A stretch of 21,248 nt of DNA, taken from positions 1-21,248 of the IMG/VR virus record IMGVR_UViG_3300027859_000094. One strand, 5' to 3'. Below are positions 7,899-15,641 of this stretch, piece after piece. Source of the DNA: a virus. A program made the position numbers and the translations under genes. How positions within the stretch are numbered: the stretch's first letter is position 1; every line of letters begins with the position of its first letter. The notes under the pieces were generated by a model. That model worked only from the letters and a program-made list of their open reading frames with translations. It was not told the origin of the DNA and did not search any database.

Positions 7899-9997
7899 CG
7901 AAATCAAAGAATAGACAGTTTGCAGAACTAGCTAGATCTACAAAACTTGCTGAGTTAAAAGACGCTAACATACCTGCTGGATTAACAATATCATCATACG
8001 GTGCTACTCTTATTGATGATGCACATGCTACTGCAGCAAGAACTACACTAGGCTCTGCTATAGGCACAGATGTACAAGCACATTCATCTGTACTAGATAG
8101 TACTACAGCAGCGTTTACTACAGCATTAAATACAAAGTTATCTGGCATAGAGGCCAGTGCTACTGCTGACCAGACTGCAGCAGAAATAAGAACTCTTGTT
8201 GAGGCTGCTACGGACAGTAATGTTTTTACCGATGCAGACCACACTAAACTAAATGGCATAGCTGCTAGTGCAGATGTAACTAGCATAACTGTTTCAGACG
8301 GTACTAATTCTACAGCAAGAACTGCTGGCTCTACTATTACCTTTGCTTCTGTGGGAAATGAAACAACCGTAGCAGAAAGTTCAGGTACAATAACCATTGG
8401 CTTACCTAGTGATGTTACTGTTTCTAATGACCTAACAGTAGCAGGTAACTTAGTTGTTTCAGGTACTACTACACAAACAGGTGCTGTTGTATCAGATGAT
8501 AACTTTACGGGTCTTACAAATGCTAACACAGGGAACGCTACAGACTTTGGTTTCTACGGAAAGTATGTAGAGTCTAGTACAACTAAGTACGCTGGTTTGT
8601 ATTATGATGCATCCACAGACAATACTTTTAATTTATTCTGTGATACTCAAACTGAACCTTCTTCAACAGTAAACACATCTGCTACAGGATATGCTGCTGC
8701 AAACTTGTCAATTAATAACTTAGTAGTATCTGGAACTGTAGATGGGCGTGATGTTGCTACTGATGGAACGAAGCTAGATGGCATTGAGGCTAGTGCAGAT
8801 GTAACAGATACAGCTAACGTAGTTGCAGCACTTACTGCTGGTACTAATATTACTATTGCTAACGATGGTACTATTACTGCTGCAGGTGGTACAAATGCCG
8901 ACACTCTTGATAATCTAGATAGCACTCAGTTCCTTAGAAGTGATGCTTCAGATACCATGACAGGTGATTTAACTGTTAGCGAAAATGTAAAAGCTGATGG
9001 CGGTAACATTATTATGGGGGATGATGCTTACGGATCATCTAGTAATTATGTTGGCATAAAAACTTCTTATCAAAGCGGTAACGATGATTACATGATGATT
9101 AGCGGTAATTCATCTACTAGTGATGGTAATACCTATATTTCTGCTAAAAGTGGTAGTGATGTACATATTCGTGGCGGTGCAAATACCTCTACATATGAAA
9201 TTGTAGTTTATCCAGATCAAGCTCCTAGAGCTTACGGTAATGTAATCTGGCATGCAGGGAATGATGGTTCGGGTACTGGTTTAGACGCAGATAAATTAGA
9301 CGGCTATCATAGTGCAGAGAGCGGAGCCAGTATAAATCTTAGAACTGCCTCTAACAGTTATTTAATGCTTCAAAACTGGATAAACGTAAGTACGGCAGGG
9401 ATATATTCATCAACAAATAGCGCTCATTTTTATCCAAATACAGTTACCTCTTATGGATCATGGAGAACAGCAGGTTCTAGGGGTGGCTATGATGGTATTG
9501 TGTTTGATAGTGGCGGTGATGTTGCAATTATGTATGATAGCTCAGGCAACGGGGGCATATATAGACAAAGTGGAGGTGGTTGGTATACCTACTACAATCT
9601 AGGTAATAGCTGTCTCGGCATAAACTCTTCTACAACATCAGGTTCACATGCCCTATATGTATCTGGGAACATATACTCTACCCAAAATATTACTGCATAC
9701 TCAGATGCCAGAATTAAAGAGAATGTAGTAACGATTGAAAGCGCATTAGATAAAGTAAATTTAATGCGAGGCGTATATTACAACAAAATAGATGACCCTG
9801 ATAAAACAAAAGAAATTGGATTTATAGCGCAAGAAGTAGAAGAAGTTCTACCAGAAGCTGTTATTTACGCTGAGGACGTAGATCAATACGGTGTTAAGTA
9901 TGGGAATGTAACTGCCTTATTGGTAGAGGCAGTTAAAGAGTTATCCGATCAAGTAAAAGATTTAAAAGCAGAATTAAAGGAGCTTAAAAATGGCTGA
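7895..9997 (+). CDS. Tail fibre with C-terminal S74 intramolecular chaperone
   Basis: 700 residues from the ATG at 7895, which overlaps the previous stop as ATGA and has GGGAG just upstream; an in-frame ATG at 7877 is less likely. The body has fibre-type repeats (TKLSGIEASATADQTAAEIR, TKLNGIAASADVT, TKLDGIEASADVTDTAN), a GFYGKYVESS...YAGLYYDAS module, an ADTLDNLDSTQFLRSDASDT segment and an IWHAGNDGSGTGLDADKLDG segment, all types seen in long tail fibres. Residues from about 602 to the end are a peptidase S74 (endosialidase-type) chaperone with the SDARIKEN motif; Ser603 and Lys608 have the expected Ser-Lys spacing for self-cleavage. It ends in a coiled coil (SDQVKDLKAELKELKNG). This domain trimerises the fibre and is then removed. 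A host-binding fibre is the likely role. Confidence 0.85.
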   Translation: MTKSKNRQFAELARSTKLAELKDANIPAGLTISSYGATLIDDAHATAARTTLGSAIGTDVQAHSSVLDSTTAAFTTALNTKLSGIEASATADQTAAEIRTLVEAATDSNVFTDADHTKLNGIAASADVTSITVSDGTNSTARTAGSTITFASVGNETTVAESSGTITIGLPSDVTVSNDLTVAGNLVVSGTTTQTGAVVSDDNFTGLTNANTGNATDFGFYGKYVESSTTKYAGLYYDASTDNTFNLFCDTQTEPSSTVNTSATGYAAANLSINNLVVSGTVDGRDVATDGTKLDGIEASADVTDTANVVAALTAGTNITIANDGTITAAGGTNADTLDNLDSTQFLRSDASDTMTGDLTVSENVKADGGNIIMGDDAYGSSSNYVGIKTSYQSGNDDYMMISGNSSTSDGNTYISAKSGSDVHIRGGANTSTYEIVVYPDQAPRAYGNVIWHAGNDGSGTGLDADKLDGYHSAESGASINLRTASNSYLMLQNWINVSTAGIYSSTNSAHFYPNTVTSYGSWRTAGSRGGYDGIVFDSGGDVAIMYDSSGNGGIYRQSGGGWYTYYNLGNSCLGINSSTTSGSHALYVSGNIYSTQNITAYSDARIKENVVTIESALDKVNLMRGVYYNKIDDPDKTKEIGFIAQEVEEVLPEAVIYAEDVDQYGVKYGNVTALLVEAVKELSDQVKDLKAELKELKNG

Positions 9998-10163
9998 TGT
10001 TACTCATATAAATTGGCATCCAGATAGGACTGCCCCAACAGAGGAAAGCTCAGTATTGCAAGTGGATATGTCAGATAACAGTCAACTTTTGGTATATAAA
10101 GATACAGATGTTTCTTCGATGCCAACTCTTGTTCAACAATTAAAACCAATATTATTTCCGTAA
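9990..10163 (+). CDS. 57-residue protein of unknown function
   Basis: A short frame, MADVTHINWHPDRTAPTEES to QQLKPILFP. It overlaps the end of the S74 fibre gene by eight bases and has GGAG at 9978-9981, nine bases before its ATG, which makes it a believable gene despite its size. The next gene starts 15 bases after its stop. There is no signal peptide or membrane segment. It may be a small fibre assembly or attachment factor, as such small proteins are often placed next to fibre genes; this is inference from position only. Confidence 0.6.
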   Translation: MADVTHINWHPDRTAPTEESSVLQVDMSDNSQLLVYKDTDVSSMPTLVQQLKPILFP

Positions 10164-10178
10164 AGAAGGTATAAATTT

Positions 10179-10532
10179 ATGAGTATATCATACCAGTGGG
10201 GCATTGAAAAGCTACAAACTCAAGACATGACAAATACCAATGACGAGCTTTTACAAAAGGCAATCGTAAAAATTTGGTATTGGAAAGAAGGTACTCATTC
10301 GGATGGACGTAAAGGTAAGTATACAGGCTTATGTGTTCCTAAATTAGAAAATACGGCTGCTAGTAGTTTTGTAGCTATAGGTGATGTAACAGAAGCACAA
10401 GTAATAGCTTGGGTTAAAAGTAGTTATGAAACAGACTTTGAAACAAAACACGTTAACAAAACCATTCAGATGCAAATAAATGAAACAACTAGAGAGGACT
10501 TAGACAGTAAGTCTTTTCCTTGGGTTAGCTAA
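10179..10532 (+). CDS. Conserved small phage protein in fibre cluster
   Basis: 117 residues; AAGAAGG at 10163-10169 supports the start. The N-terminal part, ISYQWGIEKLQTQD, and the segment DVTEAQVIAWVKSSYETDFE resemble a small protein family I remember near fibre genes of marine phages, where a core with similar Trp and Val pattern recurs. Mixed alpha/beta is likely. It is unclear whether it is in the virion or helps fibre assembly. TAA and the next ATG share one base, implying coupling to the large propeller gene that follows. Confidence 0.65.
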   Translation: MSISYQWGIEKLQTQDMTNTNDELLQKAIVKIWYWKEGTHSDGRKGKYTGLCVPKLENTAASSFVAIGDVTEAQVIAWVKSSYETDFETKHVNKTIQMQINETTREDLDSKSFPWVS

Positions 10533-12430
10533 TGGCACTTCAAACTTCTGGCGCAATATCATTAAATGACATCCATGTTGAGGCAGGGGGTAGCTCTGGT
10601 TCTAATGTTACAATTAATGATAGCGACATAAGAAGTTTAATTGGCAAAAGCAGTGGGGCAACCATGTCCTTCAATGAATGGTATGGCGCTAGTAACTTTC
10701 CAACGTTTAGTCCTAGTGGCACAACTCCTTTTAGTTTGGCAAATCTTAGGATGGGACCAGACAGTGGGGGGCATGGTGTCAAATACATAGGCAACTATGA
10801 GTTCAACCCCATAGCAATTACTATGAAGCCTGATGGTACGAAAGCCTATGTAAGTGGTACAATAGGTGATGGCATAGATGAATTTACTTTATCTACTGCA
10901 TGGAAAATGAGTACTGCAACACATACAAACTTTAAATCTTTTTCAGATGCAGGTCACGCAGCTACTCTTCCTTATGGTCTTGCTTTTAAGCCAGATGGTA
11001 CAAGATTAATTATGGTTGATGGTGGAGGAGACAAGTTAGTTGAGTTTAGTTTAAGTAGTGCTTGGAATGTATCTACTCTATCTAAAGTAAGAGATTTTAG
11101 TATTTCATCTTATGACACAATACCAACAGGACTTTGGGTTAAGCCAGATGGTACAAAACTTTATATGGTTTCTGATTATGAAAACGGAATAGATCAATTT
11201 ACTTTAAATAATGCTTGGCAACTCAGTAGTGTTACACACAACGGAGTCTGGGATATGTTCTACCCTGGAGGCGGTGGTTCTAATTCTGGAATCAATAGTC
11301 CAGATAGTGTTTGGTTAAATAGTAATGGCACTAAATTTTATGTAATAGACACACCAGATTTATTTGAATTTAGTACTACTAGTGCTTATAACATAAGTGG
11401 TTTGCCAACTGGTACTTCAAGCTATAATTACAGAGTTCCAGCTAGTTGGATACATGATGGTAATAGTTATGATGCTAATAACTTAGGTTCTTGGTCAGAC
11501 GGTACTCGTTTAGTACAAGTAACTAGAGAAAGAGATTTTATGGCTACAGAGCTGCTAACTGCCTCTGCTTATGACTATAGATATTTAACATTAGACGATT
11601 CTAGATTTCACACATATCTTCCTACAGCATTCTTTAGAGATCCATGTCCTTTCTACTTCTCTCCTTCAGGACACAGACTTTATTATACATCCTACTACGG
11701 TAAACTAGGTAGATATCAATTCAATGGAACTGGTGGATCAAATGGTTCTTGGGACGGTTATGTTATACAAATAAACATGACAGAAGGTTACAATCTTTCA
11801 ACTGCATCTATTGCTAGATACATTGACTTTACGTCCAATACAGCAAGAGCGCAAGGAGTATTTTTTAGCAGAGATGGTACTTATATGTATCTTGGTGACA
11901 GAGGGGACTCTTCTAATAGTTACAATCAAACAATAGAACAATATACATTAAGTACAGCTTGGGAGATTAATACAGCATCATACACAAGATCATATGATAT
12001 AGATTCCTATGTTCCTGACCTTACAGATTTTCACTTCAATACAGACGGTACTATAATGTATGCAATGTGCTACAACACTGATAAGATATATCAATGGTCA
12101 TTAAGCACAGCTTGGAATATTAGCACAGCTTCCTATTCTACCCAGTACAGCGTGTCTAATAGAGAAAATAAACCTAGATGTTTTACTATAAGTCCTAATG
12201 GCACAAAAATGCTTGTAGGTGGATGGGCTGGTGATGATCTTAACGAGTATAACCTTACCACTGCTCATAACATTTCTAGTGCTTCATATCAAAGAGTTTT
12301 TGATACTGATGCTTATACCTTTCCTTTTACTCCTGCTATTGGTGGGGTATGGTTTCACGAGGACGGTGGAATTGTTTACGTTACAGATGGTAGAGGTGAT
12401 GCCATAACTATACATGGGTTCTTGACATAA
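10532..12430 (+). CDS. Large beta-propeller tail protein with LSTAW-type repeats
   Basis: 632 residues. Residues 1-54 are a recognisable phage fibre N-terminus (MALQTSGAISLNDIHVEAGG, then DSDIRSLIGKSSG and SFNEWYGAS), probably the virion attachment part. The rest repeats a unit of the form PDGTKxYVxxxxxDxIxEFTLSTAWxxST, about 45-60 residues each. I count roughly nine units, the middle ones (residues about 300-420) more diverged. Examples are KPDGTKLYMVSDYENGIDQF, SPNGTKMLVGGWAGDDLNEY, and LSTAWEINTASYTRSYDI. Such DGT/K-Y repeats are typical of YVTN/lactonase-like propellers, but no catalytic residues are evident. A receptor-binding protein is the likely role. The repeat differs from that of the neighbouring GNATDFGD propellers, so it is a separate lineage. 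Confidence 0.7.
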   Translation: MALQTSGAISLNDIHVEAGGSSGSNVTINDSDIRSLIGKSSGATMSFNEWYGASNFPTFSPSGTTPFSLANLRMGPDSGGHGVKYIGNYEFNPIAITMKPDGTKAYVSGTIGDGIDEFTLSTAWKMSTATHTNFKSFSDAGHAATLPYGLAFKPDGTRLIMVDGGGDKLVEFSLSSAWNVSTLSKVRDFSISSYDTIPTGLWVKPDGTKLYMVSDYENGIDQFTLNNAWQLSSVTHNGVWDMFYPGGGGSNSGINSPDSVWLNSNGTKFYVIDTPDLFEFSTTSAYNISGLPTGTSSYNYRVPASWIHDGNSYDANNLGSWSDGTRLVQVTRERDFMATELLTASAYDYRYLTLDDSRFHTYLPTAFFRDPCPFYFSPSGHRLYYTSYYGKLGRYQFNGTGGSNGSWDGYVIQINMTEGYNLSTASIARYIDFTSNTARAQGVFFSRDGTYMYLGDRGDSSNSYNQTIEQYTLSTAWEINTASYTRSYDIDSYVPDLTDFHFNTDGTIMYAMCYNTDKIYQWSLSTAWNISTASYSTQYSVSNRENKPRCFTISPNGTKMLVGGWAGDDLNEYNLTTAHNISSASYQRVFDTDAYTFPFTPAIGGVWFHEDGGIVYVTDGRGDAITIHGFLT

Positions 12431-12443
12431 ATAGGATAACAAA

Positions 12444-13586
12444 ATGAGTACTTTAAAAGTAGATACTGTTGAACACCCTACATCCAGTAGTGCCGTAGAC
12501 TTACCTAACAAACTTAAGATAGGTGGGGCTACAATAGAACAAGGATACACTGCAAGTGGGTCAGAGCCTGGCAGTGCTAATACTGGAGATTGGTGGTGGG
12601 ATACTAGCAATGATAAACTTTATAGATACATAAACGGAGAGTTTAAACTTATTGGCATGGCTGTCGTTCCTGTTTCTGGGTACAATGGAGCTAGAGGTTT
12701 TTGGTATGGTGGTTCAACCACTTCGTCAGATAGTAGTAGAACAAATATTATAGACTATGTTACTATAGCAACACCAGGTAACGCAACCGACTTTGGAAAT
12801 TTGACTGAGAGTATGGGTAGAAATGGTCAAGGTGCATCTAATGGTGTAAGAGGTGTAAGACTTGGTGGTGAAAAATCTAATAGCTCCAAAACAAATACTA
12901 TGGATTATATAACTTGTGCAACTCCTGGTAATGCTACAGACTTCGGTAATCTATCCTCAGCAAGGGAAGAAGGTACGGGTGCTTCTAATGGTACAAGAGG
13001 TTTAGCAATCGGTGGTTACGCTTCTTCTTCTCAAAATGTTATAGAATATATAACTATATCTACCACAGGAAATGCTACAGACTTTGGGGATTGTTTAACT
13101 ACTAAAGTTGCATCTACTGGTGTAAATGGAGAAACAAGAGCATTAGTGTGTGGAACAACGACATCAGCCGCACACTATCAAACAATAGAGTATATTGTAG
13201 TAGCTACCACAGGCAACTCTGTAGACTTTGGGGATTTAACAGGCAACCACAATAGAGGTGGTTCTGCTGCTGATGCAAGCAGAGCCGTAATAGCTCTTGG
13301 GTATGATACTATAGCAAGTACAGATAATCAATTATGCTATGTAGCAAATGATACTGCAGGTAATGCTCAGGACTTTGGGGACTTAACTGTTGGTAGATAT
13401 GAACAGGTAGCAGGTTGTTCTGATGGAACATATGCAGTCTTTGGTGGTGGTCAGGTTTATAATACTCAGACTAAAACTAATACCATAGATTATGTAACAA
13501 TACAAACTACAGGTAATGCCCAAGACTTTGGTGATCTAACAGTAGCCAGATTAGAACAAGGTTCCTTTGGAGGAAATGCAGCATGA
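12444..13586 (+). CDS. Six-repeat propeller protein, putative adhesin (paralogue 2)
   Basis: 380 residues; AGGAT at 12433-12437 supports the start. The N-terminus MSTLKVDTVEHPTSSSAVDL resembles the anchor of many marine phage tail proteins. Residues 50-70 are a WWWDTSNDKLYRYINGEF module. Six repeats follow, centred on GNATDFGNL/GNAQDFGDL text starting at residues 112, 162, 209, 257, 306 and 357, so 47 to 51 residues apart, each with an RG-x-x-GG strand, then an IDYVTIATT strand. This is the pattern of a six-bladed kelch-like propeller. It lacks the cupredoxin-like domain of paralogue 1. The stop overlaps the next start as ATGA. Confidence 0.72.
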   Translation: MSTLKVDTVEHPTSSSAVDLPNKLKIGGATIEQGYTASGSEPGSANTGDWWWDTSNDKLYRYINGEFKLIGMAVVPVSGYNGARGFWYGGSTTSSDSSRTNIIDYVTIATPGNATDFGNLTESMGRNGQGASNGVRGVRLGGEKSNSSKTNTMDYITCATPGNATDFGNLSSAREEGTGASNGTRGLAIGGYASSSQNVIEYITISTTGNATDFGDCLTTKVASTGVNGETRALVCGTTTSAAHYQTIEYIVVATTGNSVDFGDLTGNHNRGGSAADASRAVIALGYDTIASTDNQLCYVANDTAGNAQDFGDLTVGRYEQVAGCSDGTYAVFGGGQVYNTQTKTNTIDYVTIQTTGNAQDFGDLTVARLEQGSFGGNAA

Positions 13587-14770
13587 GTAAGGTTGAGATA
13601 ACAAAAATAACAGACAGGACAGGTTCTGGCGCACCCAACTTTACGAATGGGTTTAACATTGCAGGTGCTGACAGTGGCATATCAGGCTTCACTCACACAG
13701 AAGGTTCTTCGGAACCTAGTAACCCTAGCAACGGTGATACATGGTGGGATTCAGGTAACGATATATATAAAGTCTATATGAACAATGCATGGCAAGATTT
13801 TCTAGGAAGTTCTGCACCTGCTGCTATAGCTTGGGGAGGTGATAGAGGTTTTCATATTGGTGGTGGTGACAGCAGTAGTTCTAAAAATCAAATACAGTAT
13901 TTTGATATAACCACATCAGGAAATGCTCAGGACTTTGGAGACATAAATGCCAGCTATTCTAGAGAAGGTTCAGGTCTTTCTAGTGGAAGTAGGATAGTAA
14001 TTTCTATTGGAAACGAACACAGTGGTGCTTCATCCTCTGGACGTACTAATAAACTAGAATATTTTGCATCTGCAACAACGGGTAATGCTAGTAGTTTTGG
14101 AACATTAAGTGCATTAAAACAAGACGCAGCCTCTTCTTCAAATGGTACTAGAGGAGTCTTTGCAGGTGGCGTATCTGCTGGAGGTTCTTCAGGACTAAGA
14201 AATGAAATAGAATATATAACTATTGCAAACACAGGAAACGCTGCAGACTTTGGGGATCTTTTAAACCCTAGTTTTGCTAGATCTGGAGTTGGCGGTAGTA
14301 CTCGTGGACTCTTCAATAGTGGAAGATTGTGGTTCCAAAATAGCCCATCACAACTTAATAACATTGAATATATAACTATTGCAACAACAGGAAATGCTAC
14401 AAACTTTGGAGAAACTAGTCAAAACTGTTATTATTCTGCTGCAGCATCAGATGCAACACGAGCAATAATAGCAGCAGGTGGTGGTTTTGGAGATACTGTA
14501 GGTAATAGTACTATGGAATATGTCACTGTTGATACTACTGGCAATGCTACAGATTTTGGCGACTTAACGAATAACCCTGTTGCAAAAAATCTATCTGGCT
14601 GTGCTAATTCTACTTATGCAACTTTTTCAGGAGGTATTGAAACAACAGGATATACCTATCAAAATATTATAAATAGAGTTACTGTTCAAACAGCAGGTAA
14701 TGCTACGGATCACGGAGACTTAGCAACAGCTACGATGGATGCCGCAGCAGCATCAGGGAACGCATCATGA
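13583..14770 (+). CDS. Six-repeat propeller protein, putative adhesin (paralogue 3)
   Basis: 395 residues. GGAGG (13568-13572) precedes an ATG that overlaps the previous stop (ATGA). The N-terminus MSKVEITKITDRTGSGAPNF is similar to that of paralogue 1. Residues 52-75 are a WWDSGNDIYKVYMNNAWQDF module, the counterpart of WWWDTSNDKLYRYINGEF in paralogue 2. Six repeats centred on GNATDFGD-like text start at residues 113, 167, 218, 270, 320 and 372, 50 to 54 residues apart; repeats 2, 4 and 6 have diverged (GNASSFG, GNATNFG, GNATDHG). The 3' end abuts a promoter, so this gene probably ends the fibre transcription unit. Predicted virion surface protein; binding target unknown. Confidence 0.72.
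   Translation: MSKVEITKITDRTGSGAPNFTNGFNIAGADSGISGFTHTEGSSEPSNPSNGDTWWDSGNDIYKVYMNNAWQDFLGSSAPAAIAWGGDRGFHIGGGDSSSSKNQIQYFDITTSGNAQDFGDINASYSREGSGLSSGSRIVISIGNEHSGASSSGRTNKLEYFASATTGNASSFGTLSALKQDAASSSNGTRGVFAGGVSAGGSSGLRNEIEYITIANTGNAADFGDLLNPSFARSGVGGSTRGLFNSGRLWFQNSPSQLNNIEYITIATTGNATNFGETSQNCYYSAAASDATRAIIAAGGGFGDTVGNSTMEYVTVDTTGNATDFGDLTNNPVAKNLSGCANSTYATFSGGIETTGYTYQNIINRVTVQTAGNATDHGDLATATMDAAAASGNAS
14210..14384 (+). repeat. Direct 19-base repeat within the propeller gene
   Basis: The 19 bases GAATATATAACTATTGCAA occur at 14210-14228 and again at 14366-14384, 156 bases (52 codons) apart and in the same frame. They encode the EYITIA strand of adjacent propeller repeats, so they come from blade duplication and could allow blade loss or gain by recombination. 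Confidence 0.75.
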
Positions 14771-14798
14771 TTGACAAAACTTATTTATTTGCTATAAT
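14771..14798 (+). promoter_or_regulatory. Consensus sigma70-type promoter
   Basis: A perfect -35 TTGACA (14771-14776), a 16-base spacer, and a perfect -10 TATAAT (14793-14798). It starts on the base after the propeller stop codon and lies in an AT-rich gap of 54 bases before the next gene. A transcript would start near 14805, giving a leader of about 20 bases with AAGGAT before the ATG at 14825. It should be read by a bacterial host RNA polymerase and drive the neck and tail genes. Confidence 0.8.
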
Positions 14799-14824
14799 AA
14801 AAAACTAAAACAAAAGGATAGCAT

Positions 14825-15637
14825 ATGACTAAATCAAACGTAGTAACTAAGCCTATAACATTCTCTTTGCCAGTAGAAGCATCTGAGAATATTAATCAGG
14901 TAGCTGCTGCAAGGGTAGCAGAGAAGTTACCAGAAATAGACAGAGCTACTAGAGCTTTTGATCGTAACAACTCACAGACAACTTTGTCTATGATGACACT
15001 TACTATGCTCAACGGTCACTCACCATACCGTATGTTACGACAGATTACTGCTGAAGTAGAGAAACGTAAGATGGCTTTATCAGAAGCACAAGTAAGTCAC
15101 GCCAAGCAGCGTGTCAAGATACTAGAGCTAGAGGGCGAGGATGACCCTGTATCTGAGGCAGAATTAAAGGCAGCACGTCATGGTCTTGTCATGATGGAGA
15201 ACAAGATCAATGGTTCTATAAAAGATATTGCTACGCTGATAGACAGCTACGAGAACATAAAAGCTAAGAATGAAATTGATGAATGGGATGAAGAAGCATT
15301 TGAAAGAGAAGAGAAGAGACACCATGTAAGACGTGGCTTTGAGCTTATGTATCGTAACTTGATGGATGGTGGCAGAGCTTCAACGGCTACTATAGAATAC
15401 ATGCAGCAGTATGGTGTACACCCACAGGTAGCTATGACTGAAGTACAGGGTTACCTGAAGATTACAGCACAAAGAATTGCTAACCTTGAAGTATTGCACT
15501 CTAATGACCTAGAAGATTTTCTAGATAAGATGGCAGATAAATACTACCAGAACGCAGACAAGACAGCAGAAAGACTATTTGGTAAGGCAGACTTTGTTAA
15601 CACAGAGTATATGTTAAGGTTAGAAAAAGCGGAGTAA
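14825..15637 (+). CDS. Helical protein of unknown function
   Basis: 270 residues, predicted almost entirely helical. An Ala/Glu-rich N-terminal part is followed by TLSMMTLTMLNGHSPYRMLR, and then a heptad-like stretch with EVEKRKMALSEAQVSHAKQR. A strongly acidic and basic mixed segment around residues 155-170 (DEWDEEAFEREEKRHHVRRG) and a second helical half follow, ending EYMLRLEKAE. No catalytic motif, signal peptide or membrane segment. It is the first gene after the consensus promoter, and AAGGAT lies just before ATG. It may be an assembly or chaperone-type protein or an internal virion protein. I do not recognise the family with confidence. Confidence 0.75.
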   Translation: MTKSNVVTKPITFSLPVEASENINQVAAARVAEKLPEIDRATRAFDRNNSQTTLSMMTLTMLNGHSPYRMLRQITAEVEKRKMALSEAQVSHAKQRVKILELEGEDDPVSEAELKAARHGLVMMENKINGSIKDIATLIDSYENIKAKNEIDEWDEEAFEREEKRHHVRRGFELMYRNLMDGGRASTATIEYMQQYGVHPQVAMTEVQGYLKITAQRIANLEVLHSNDLEDFLDKMADKYYQNADKTAERLFGKADFVNTEYMLRLEKAE

Positions 15638-15641
15638 GCAG

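Noticed and set aside
7831-8529. A long minus-strand open frame (232 codons)
   Set aside because: It lies antisense to the S74 fibre gene; its Val/Ala/Ser-rich text is the complement of Thr/Ala/Ser fibre repeats. No credible start or neighbour on that strand.
8518-8562. A GNATDFG match inside the S74 fibre
   Set aside because: It looks like a seventh copy of the propeller repeat, but the context (GFYGKYVESS, YAGLYYDAS) belongs to a different recurrent fibre module, so the match is probably coincidence or the normal text of that module.
5491-14770. Diversity-generating retroelement acting on the adhesins
   Set aside because: No reverse transcriptase is in the window and I see no template/variable repeat pair or C-type lectin end. 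It could only be excluded with the full genome.
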